From Candidatus Gastranaerophilales bacterium (GTDB lineage: Bacteria; Cyanobacteriota; Vampirovibrionia; Gastranaerophilales; Gastranaerophilaceae): 38,326 bases of DNA. Positions 32,837 to 38,326 of this stretch are shown here, one piece after another. Below the pieces are notes generated by a model. That model saw only the letters and a program-made list of their open reading frames with translations, was not told the DNA's origin and did no database searches. The position numbers and the translations under genes were made by a program. The DNA is taken from positions 1-38,326 of the forward strand of contig CANQNW010000017.1 in NCBI GenBank assembly GCA_947625305.1, in the 5' to 3' direction. Position 1 is the first letter of the stretch, and each line of letters opens with the position of its first letter.

Positions 32837-33829
32837 TTATAAATTCCTATACGCTGACAATATTTTTTCGCTAATTGCTTGAGGCGTTAACCCGTATTGT
32901 TCAAGCATATATTCATAAGACCCTGCTTTTATATATTTATCTTTGATACCTATAAATAAATGAGGAGGCTTATTTTTAATTTCGGATAAACATTCGCTGA
33001 CAGCACTTCCCAAACCGCCTATAATGGAATGCTCTTCAATTGTTACAATTAATTTAGCCTTACAACATTTTTTTACGATTTCAACATCAATCGGCTTAAT
33101 AGTATGTATATTAATAACTTTTACATGGAGTTCTTCCCCCCCCCCGTTGATTTTTAGAATATCTTTAATTGTTTGAACAGCTTTAAGAGCTGCATTAAGC
33201 ATAGAACCCGTTGCAATAACAGCTATATCTTCACCTTCTTGAAGTATTTGAGCTTTTCCGATTTCAAAATCATAATCTTCTTTATGTACTATAGGATTAT
33301 TAAAACTGCCCGTAAGTCTTATATAACAAGGTGAATTTAATTTTTGAGATGCAAGGATACATTTTACTGTTTCCATACAATCACATGGGGATAATATGGT
33401 AATATTTGGAATTGACCTTATTAAAGCTATATCTTCTATCGCAACGTGAGTTGCGCCTAAAATTCCAACAGCAAGCCCCGCTGTTAGACCAATAAGTTTT
33501 ACAGGCAGTTTCATATAGCCCATATTAACTTTAATTTGGTCTAAACACCTTGAAATAAAAGAAGCATAAGTTGTAACAAAAGGGTTTAATCCTTCTTTTG
33601 CCATGCCTGCAGCAACGCCTATTATATTTTGTTCTGCTATACCTAAATTATAAAAATTATTCGGATATTCGTCTTTAAATCTGGTTAATCCGGAAAAATA
33701 GCATAAATCAGGAGTTAAAATGACGATATTCTCATCGTTTTCGGCTAATTCCATTGCTGCAATACCAAAAGCACCGCAAGAACCAAGTCTTGACCACATT
33801 CTTATATCGGAAGGACTGTATTTAAGCAT
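32837..33829 (-). CDS. Transketolase C-terminal subunit, copy 1, with a G10 tract
   Basis: A 330-aa split transketolase C-half with the catalytic Glu66 in NLGIAEQNIIGVAAGMAKEG, VTTYASF, THVAIEDIALIRSIPNITIL, CYIRLTG and TIEEHSIIGGLGSAVSE. Residues 229-231 (Gly-Gly-Gly in LKINGGGEELH) are encoded by ten G (33136-33145). This segment is an insertion relative to copy 2, just before the shared HTIKP motif. A slip of one base either way gives a stop within about a dozen codons, losing the last ~90 residues. A phase-variable role is therefore likely. It starts 3 nt after its N-terminal partner. Confidence 0.9.
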   Translation of the reverse strand: MLKYSPSDIRMWSRLGSCGAFGIAAMELAENDENIVILTPDLCYFSGLTRFKDEYPNNFYNLGIAEQNIIGVAAGMAKEGLNPFVTTYASFISRCLDQIKVNMGYMKLPVKLIGLTAGLAVGILGATHVAIEDIALIRSIPNITILSPCDCMETVKCILASQKLNSPCYIRLTGSFNNPIVHKEDYDFEIGKAQILQEGEDIAVIATGSMLNAALKAVQTIKDILKINGGGEELHVKVINIHTIKPIDVEIVKKCCKAKLIVTIEEHSIIGGLGSAVSECLSEIKNKPPHLFIGIKDKYIKAGSYEYMLEQYGLTPQAISEKILSAYRNL

Positions 33830-33832
33830 AAT

Positions 33833-34654
33833 TTATACTCCCAATTCAACAAGTGCTTTATCGTGCAGTTCTTTTGATAAAGCCCCGTTATGCCACTTTG
33901 GTTCATTTTCCATAAAAGAAATTCCTTTACCTTTAATCGTTTTTGCGATAATACATAGAGGATTGCCGCGATGAACGGTTTCAAACCCTTTTTGAAGCTC
34001 CGGTGTATTATGTCCGTCAAGTATAACGGTTTTAAAACCAAAACTTTCCCATTTTTCTTTAAACGGTTCAAGTTTCATAATATCTTCCGTTTTTCCGTCA
34101 TATTGCAGAGAATTTTTATCTATAATTACAATTAAATTATCAAGTTCAAAATTTGAAGCAGACATTGCGCTTTCCCAAACAGAACCTTCGTTACATTCAC
34201 CGTCGCCCAATAAAACATAAACTTTGGAAGAAAAATTTTTCTTTTGTTTAAGGGCAAGAGCCGTCCCGACTCCTAACGATAAGCCCTGCCCCAAACTGCC
34301 CGAAGAAAACTCAATTCCCAGATTTTTATTCATAGAAGGGTGTGCAGATATAAAAGAACCGTTTTTCTTGTAGGTTAAAAGTTCTTCTTTTGTAATTAAC
34401 CCCATTTGTTCAAATACCGCATATTGAGCCATAACTCCATGGCCTTTACTTAAAATAAATCTGTCTCTGGTTTCTTCGGTCGGATTTTTAGGGTTGAAAT
34501 TTAAAATATTGAAATATAATACGGTTAATATTTCAACCATAGATAACGCCCCTGCAATATGCGCTCCTTGTAAACCCGTATTATACGTCATTTCTATGAG
34601 ATTGCGACGAATTAACCTTGAAATTTCTTTTAGTTTTGTTGTATTATACCTCAA
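33833..34654 (-). CDS. Transketolase N-terminal subunit, copy 1
   Basis: A 273-aa thiamin-diphosphate-binding half of a split transketolase with a canonical GDGECNEG motif (Asp151), FILSKGHGVMAQYAV, SSGSLGQGLSLGVGTALALK and IDKNSLQYDG. The start is TTG at 34654, overlapping the upstream SDR stop (TTGA); GGAGGG lies 5 nt before it, which supports this start. It works with the C-terminal subunit that follows after 3 nt. The acceptor is unknown; in this cluster it could be a sugar or an aldehyde made by the LuxC/LuxE pair. Confidence 0.92.
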   Translation of the reverse strand: MRYNTTKLKEISRLIRRNLIEMTYNTGLQGAHIAGALSMVEILTVLYFNILNFNPKNPTEETRDRFILSKGHGVMAQYAVFEQMGLITKEELLTYKKNGSFISAHPSMNKNLGIEFSSGSLGQGLSLGVGTALALKQKKNFSSKVYVLLGDGECNEGSVWESAMSASNFELDNLIVIIDKNSLQYDGKTEDIMKLEPFKEKWESFGFKTVILDGHNTPELQKGFETVHRGNPLCIIAKTIKGKGISFMENEPKWHNGALSKELHDKALVELGV

Positions 34655-35391
34655 CCCAGCCCTCCGCTTACGCTTATAATTTCACCCGTTATATAAGTTG
34701 ATAAATCGGAGCATAAAAAAGCTGCGGCATTTGCAACTTCTTTTGCTTCACCCATTCTTTTCAGATATGATTTTTTTAAATTTTCTTCGATATGTTCCTG
34801 CCCTATAAAATTCATCATATCTGTTTTAATAAACCCCGGAGCAAGCGCATTAACCCTTATATTTTTTTCTCCCAATTCCGCTGCCATTGTCTTTGTCAAA
34901 GAAGAAACCGCAGCTTTTGAAGCACCGTAAACGGCTCTGCCTATATCTCCGCCTTTTGCTGAAACGGAAGATATATTGACGATTGAACCTTTTGAGTTTC
35001 TTATCATAAGTTTTGCGATATATTGCGATATTAAAAATACGGAGTTGAAGTTAATATTAAATTCTTTTTGAACATCATCTAAAGTTGACATTAAATATAA
35101 AGAATTTTGAGTTATTCCCGCATTATTGACAAGACAGTCTATCGGAATTTTATAGGAATTTATTTTTTTTATTCCTTCTTTTATTTCATCTTTATTTGAA
35201 ACATCAAAATATATAGGATAAATTTGTGTATTGTATTTATTTTTTAATTCCGTAATCAAATTTTCAAATTCTTGCGTTTGAACTCTGGCACAAGCAAAAA
35301 TATTTGCCCCGAATTGTGCAAAAGTTTCTAAAATTGCTCTACCTATACCGCGATTTGCGCCCGTTATAATAATATTTTTATTTTTCAGCAT
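34651..35391 (-). CDS. FabG-like SDR oxidoreductase 2
   Basis: A 246-aa classical SDR from the ATG at 35391 (MLKNKNIIITGANRGIG); an in-frame ATG at 35460 would add a 23-residue extension with no homology to the fold. Cofactor motif TGANRGIG (10-17), NNAGIT (89-94), catalytic NISSVSAKGG and Tyr155/Lys159 (YGASK), C-terminal YITGEIISVSGG. Likely a 3-oxoacyl-ACP reductase or ketone reductase for the pathway. A +1 change in the poly-G tract of the preceding SDR would join that gene in frame to the 35460 ATG and this protein. Confidence 0.9.
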   Translation of the reverse strand: MLKNKNIIITGANRGIGRAILETFAQFGANIFACARVQTQEFENLITELKNKYNTQIYPIYFDVSNKDEIKEGIKKINSYKIPIDCLVNNAGITQNSLYLMSTLDDVQKEFNINFNSVFLISQYIAKLMIRNSKGSIVNISSVSAKGGDIGRAVYGASKAAVSSLTKTMAAELGEKNIRVNALAPGFIKTDMMNFIGQEHIEENLKKSYLKRMGEAKEVANAAAFLCSDLSTYITGEIISVSGGLG

Positions 35392-35460
35392 TCTAAGCAC
35401 ACTTTCTCTTATTTTCAAAAGTGAATTTAGAAATTGTTGTTGAAAAATTAAACTTATCAT

Positions 35461-36225
35461 TTAATCTTCTACCCCCCCCCCTGCGAAAGAGGATATTCCG
35501 CCATCTATTCTTAGAATTGCTCCGTTAATAAATGACGCTTCATCTGAAGCAAGGAAATACACTGCTTGAGCGATTTCAGAGGGTTTTGCCAATCTTTTCA
35601 TAGCCGAAGCATTAATCATATTTTTTTCGGCTTTTTCTTCCATTAATTTTGCCATATTTGTATCAGTCAGCCCCGGCGCAACCGAATTAACCCTGATATT
35701 ATACTTTGCGCATTCGGCTGCAAGCGTTTTTGTCCAGGCGATAACGGCAGCTTTTGAAGTGCCGTAAGCGCAATTTCCTTCAGCTGAATCAAGTCCTGAA
35801 ATGGAAGAAATATTTACAATTGAGCCTTGTTTTTGCCTTGTCATAAACTTTAGAACAAGCTGGGTTAATTCCATTTGCGCAAAAAGGTTTATTTCAAAAA
35901 TTTCCTTAATTTTTGAAACGGGGGTCATTTGAAAAAACCCGCCGTGGGCAACACCTGCGTTATTAATTAAAGCATCAATTTTGATTTTTTTGGAGTATAA
36001 CTCCAAAATTGCGCTTTTCATAGCTTTATAATCAGTCATATCAAAATAAATCGGCGTTGTTTCAATGTTATATTTTTTTGAAATTTCTTTTAGGCAATTT
36101 TCAAAGCCTTCGTCTTTTTTTCTTGCACAAGCAAGAATATTATAAGAATTTTTAGCGAATACTTCCGTTATAGCACTTGCTATACCGCCTTTTGCTCCCG
36201 TAATTAAAACATTTTTAGTTGTCAT
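35461..36225 (-). CDS. FabG-like SDR oxidoreductase 1 with a C-terminal G10 tract
   Basis: A 254-aa classical SDR. Cofactor motif TGAKGGIA (9-16, last Gly replaced by Ala), NNAGVAHGG, NISSISG, Tyr154/Lys158 (YGTSK) and the C-terminal FINGAILRIDGG. The last residues AGGGVED are encoded across ten G (35472-35481). With G9 the frame ends at once (TAG). With G11 the stop is missed and the frame runs straight into the next SDR, fusing the two. The catalytic fold is complete before the tract, so slippage changes the tail, not the enzyme. A good AAGAGGAAAA ribosome site precedes the ATG. Confidence 0.9.
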   Translation of the reverse strand: MTTKNVLITGAKGGIASAITEVFAKNSYNILACARKKDEGFENCLKEISKKYNIETTPIYFDMTDYKAMKSAILELYSKKIKIDALINNAGVAHGGFFQMTPVSKIKEIFEINLFAQMELTQLVLKFMTRQKQGSIVNISSISGLDSAEGNCAYGTSKAAVIAWTKTLAAECAKYNIRVNSVAPGLTDTNMAKLMEEKAEKNMINASAMKRLAKPSEIAQAVYFLASDEASFINGAILRIDGGISSFAGGGVED

Positions 36226-36246
36226 TATTTTTCCTCTTTTTAAAAA

Positions 36247-36738
36247 TTAAATTATTTCCAAGCTGAATTCGCCCTGCGAGAGAATTTGTCCGTTTTCTTT
36301 TTCAAATATCAAAGAAAAATCTTCCTTTTTAGTCTCTCTCTCTTTATTTGCCAAACAAGCACAGCCTTTTACTGTTACTATTTTGCCGTCGTTGTTTAAA
36401 ATTTCTGTTTTTATACAAATTGCATCATCGGGAAATATCGGTTTATAGATAAATACATCCGTATATTTATTCAAAATAATGTCTTTTAATTTTAATTTTT
36501 CATCCTGTTTTTTTAGGGCAACAACTGCTAATTGAGCCATTGCTTCAATCTGAAAAACAATAGGAGCAACAGGTTTATCCGGAAAATGACATTTGAAATA
36601 CCATTCGCCACAGGAAAATTTCTTGTAAGCAAAAGCTGTGTTTCCTTTTATAATTACTTTATCTATAAATATATAAGACCGGTCTTCTTTAAGATATTCG
36701 CAAGGCTTATTAATTACTGTTGGGTTATTGACACACAT
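36247..36738 (-). CDS. FabZ-like hotdog dehydratase 2
   Basis: A 163-aa hotdog-fold protein similar to 3-hydroxyacyl-ACP dehydratase FabZ. The catalytic pair is conserved at the normal spacing of 14: His51 in CHFPDKPVAP and Glu65 in QIEAMAQLA. The usual HFPGxPV reads HFPDKPV here and in its paralogue in this cluster, which may mark a distinct subfamily acting on an unusual acyl-ACP. Its start overlaps the radical SAM gene by 25 nt. Confidence 0.85.
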   Translation of the reverse strand: MCVNNPTVINKPCEYLKEDRSYIFIDKVIIKGNTAFAYKKFSCGEWYFKCHFPDKPVAPIVFQIEAMAQLAVVALKKQDEKLKLKDIILNKYTDVFIYKPIFPDDAICIKTEILNNDGKIVTVKGCACLANKERETKKEDFSLIFEKENGQILSQGEFSLEII

Positions 36739-37784
36739 TGCTTTTCTTCTTTCTTAATGTAGTCGTCTTCGCCGAATATTTCTTTTGCGTTTATATATTT
36801 AAATACCGTTGTATCCTCTTTTAAGAATTTCTTTCTGAAATCTCTGTTAAAAGCAGCAATACAAACCGGACTGTATTGACCGAAGTATTTAATACTAAAA
36901 CCGTAATCCAAAATTTCTTTTAAGGATTGCTCAAAAATATTACCGATTTTTATAGGTAAAAAAGGACAGGGTAAAACATCGCCCAAAGGTGAAATATAGG
37001 GTCTGTTTACCGACCAGCATCCCGTTATTGCCTCTTTTTTAGGGTCATACATATCCCAGGTATCAAAGAAACAATTATAATTTTTTCTTATGTATTTAAG
37101 CCTTTCCATATCTTTTGCATCCATAACATCATCTTTAAAAGAACCGTAAGGCATCGCCATTAAAAAATAGGTGGAATAATCTTTTTCTTTTGCATAATTT
37201 AAAATATCTTCCAAATCCTTTGAAAATGCGTTATGGTGTCCGAAAATAACGTTAGGCCATGCTGCCATGCCTGCATTTTTGGAATATTCAAGCGCTTTTA
37301 GAGCATGCGCGTGAGCATTTGGAACGTGGCGTTCTTTATCGTGATTTTGGGCATTCATTGTTGAAACAGATACCGCTACACAATCAAGTCCCGCGTCCGC
37401 CAATTGATTTGCATATTCCTGAGTCATTAAAAAACCGTTTGTAATTAATACAATTTGAAATCTTTCCGGTTTAAAGGCTTTAATTAAATCGATAAGTGAT
37501 TTTTTATTAAGTGTTAATTCTCCGCCTTGCAGAACAATTTCCCAAATGCCGAGTTCGTGTGCTTCATCTGCCAGTTTTTCAACGGCATCTAAAGGCAGGG
37601 TGATTTTTGAATGTTCATTATCCAATTCGGTTGAATAACAAAAGTCGCATTTAAAATTGCAGGCATTATTATAATTTATTATTATAGAACGCGGTATGTT
37701 GTTGATTTTGTTGCCATTTTTTCTTACATTTCGCATATAGGTTTGGACTTTTTTGATAACAGCAGTTTTTTTAATAAATGTCAT
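36714..37784 (-). CDS. Radical SAM enzyme with SPASM/twitch-like C-terminus
   Basis: A 356-aa radical SAM protein with CNFKCDFC (Cys42, Cys46, Cys49) to hold the SAM-binding 4Fe-4S cluster, LQGGELTLN and ITNGFLM. C-terminal cysteines (TGCWSVNRPYISPLGDVLPC and later SPVC) suggest a second iron-sulfur site of the twitch or SPASM kind. Substrate unknown; in this setting modification of a sugar, lipid or carrier-bound acyl group is more likely than a peptide, as no precursor lies nearby. GGAGG with 7-nt spacing precedes the ATG, and it overlaps the upstream hotdog gene by 4 nt. Confidence 0.87.
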   Translation of the reverse strand: MTFIKKTAVIKKVQTYMRNVRKNGNKINNIPRSIIINYNNACNFKCDFCYSTELDNEHSKITLPLDAVEKLADEAHELGIWEIVLQGGELTLNKKSLIDLIKAFKPERFQIVLITNGFLMTQEYANQLADAGLDCVAVSVSTMNAQNHDKERHVPNAHAHALKALEYSKNAGMAAWPNVIFGHHNAFSKDLEDILNYAKEKDYSTYFLMAMPYGSFKDDVMDAKDMERLKYIRKNYNCFFDTWDMYDPKKEAITGCWSVNRPYISPLGDVLPCPFLPIKIGNIFEQSLKEILDYGFSIKYFGQYSPVCIAAFNRDFRKKFLKEDTTVFKYINAKEIFGEDDYIKKEEKQCVSITQQ

Positions 37785-38287
37785 TTAGATACCTCCGTTC
37801 TTTTTGGACAAGATAATTCAAGCATTTTTGGTACAACAGATTGAAAAGTTGCGCGGCAGCAGAGTGTTCTTTGTTCTCTTGTAAAATTTTTCTCAAGATA
37901 ACCCGCGCAAACGGCTTTAAGTATTCCTCTTTTAAAGCTTTCTATTTTTGCTTCGACGGTCATTAATTCGCCCGGATGTACCTGTTTTAGCACTTCGAAA
38001 TTAAAAAATTTTTGAGGATATACAAAATCAACATTTTCATCATCCAGAGTGTAAATACATAATGCTGCGGTTTCCATTAATGATTCCAATAATAATCCGC
38101 AAGGCACAATCGGATTATCGGGATAATGGCTTTTGAAGTACCATTCGTTATTTGAATAGTATTTTTTACCGACTGCTCTCACTCCGGGATATATTTCGGC
38201 ATTGTCTACAAAAATATACGGGGATTTCAATCTTAGATATTTTTCTAAATTTTTGTAGTCAACATATATTTTCTTTGTACTATTCAT
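37781..38287 (-). CDS. FabZ-like hotdog dehydratase 1
   Basis: A 168-aa hotdog-fold protein, paralogue of the 36247-36738 gene. Catalytic His54 (SHYPDNPIVP) and Glu68 (LLESLMETAA) are 14 residues apart as in FabZ. The position where FabZ normally has Gly after the motif Pro is Cys (VPCGLLL). It is probably a dehydratase acting on a carrier-bound 3-hydroxyacyl group, or a non-catalytic partner of its paralogue. AAGGGAAAA forms the ribosome site. It is the first visible gene of the cluster, but the operon may begin beyond the right edge. Confidence 0.85.
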   Translation of the reverse strand: MNSTKKIYVDYKNLEKYLRLKSPYIFVDNAEIYPGVRAVGKKYYSNNEWYFKSHYPDNPIVPCGLLLESLMETAALCIYTLDDENVDFVYPQKFFNFEVLKQVHPGELMTVEAKIESFKRGILKAVCAGYLEKNFTREQRTLCCRATFQSVVPKMLELSCPKRTEVSK

Positions 38288-38301
38288 TAAATTTTCCCTT
38301 G

Positions 38302-38322
38302 CAACATTTTATAAAAATGTTG
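38302..38322. promoter_or_regulatory. Perfect 9-bp inverted repeat before the cluster
   Basis: CAACATTTT, ATA, AAAATGTTG, 15 nt upstream of the first hotdog gene and just before its ribosome site. It could be an operator or an mRNA hairpin; the promoter lies at or beyond the window edge. Confidence 0.45.
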
Positions 38323-38326
38323 TATT

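Noticed and set aside
33802-34071. Minus-strand ORF overlapping the end of transketolase N copy 1
   Set aside because: Frame shadow of the well supported transketolase subunit.
35392-35460. N-terminal extension of SDR2 from the ATG at 35460
   Set aside because: The 23 extra residues do not fit the SDR fold and the usual SDR N-terminus begins at 35391; kept only as the linker in the possible fused form.

Overview
The window is AT-rich, densely coded bacterial chromosome. Three things point to a non-photosynthetic gut relative of cyanobacteria (Gastranaerophilales/Melainabacteria type): an RNA polymerase omega candidate whose C-terminus reads like the short cyanobacterial RpoZ, LL-diaminopimelate aminotransferase (dapL), and the base composition. 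This placement is inference; no rRNA or tRNA gene was seen.

Layout. 0.2-5.4 kb: housekeeping genes (uppS-rdgB, rpsT, rpoZ candidate), a WG-repeat exported protein and a membrane protein built from two related halves. 5.4-5.9 kb: a GC-richer non-coding repeat element and a pair of CATGTCCTG repeats. 5.9-12.1 kb: a TPR protein, a flippase-like membrane protein, glutamate-synthase-like gltA, dapL, and a two-subunit serine dehydratase operon. 12.1-12.8 kb: two tandem 293-bp GC-rich copies (period 302) with strong hairpin potential and no credible gene. 13.0-14.8 kb: a small protein and comM. 14.8-15.9 kb: a small peptide locus resembling a RiPP cassette (a 51-aa peptide ending YPTGGKC, a PqqD-like protein cut by a second copy of the 5.4-kb repeat, and a 100-aa protein carrying a G11 tract). 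15.9-18.4 kb: bioF-bioG-bioC. 18.4-22.3 kb: a YhaO/YhaN-type nuclease-ATPase pair. 22.5-25.2 kb: a tiny membrane protein, a GT-D glycosyltransferase, an XRE regulator and a coiled-coil protein. 25.3-27.1 kb: galE and an SDR.

27.1-38.3 kb is one long minus-strand gene cluster running off the right edge: two FabZ-like hotdog proteins, a radical SAM enzyme, two FabG-like SDRs, two split transketolase pairs, an acyl carrier protein, an adenylating ligase, a LuxE-like acyl-protein synthetase and a LuxC-like acyl reductase. Together they look able to load an acyl group on a carrier, modify it, reduce it to an aldehyde and extend it by a two-carbon ketol unit, perhaps for a surface lipid or glycan. 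Three of these genes hold in-frame G9-G10 tracts, and so does the peptide-locus gene (G11): a set of candidate phase-variable switches. In one, a +1 slip would fuse two adjacent SDR genes into one reading frame.

Seven genes lack a Shine-Dalgarno sequence and instead have a -10-like hexamer ending exactly 6 nt before the ATG, which suggests leaderless transcription is common here.
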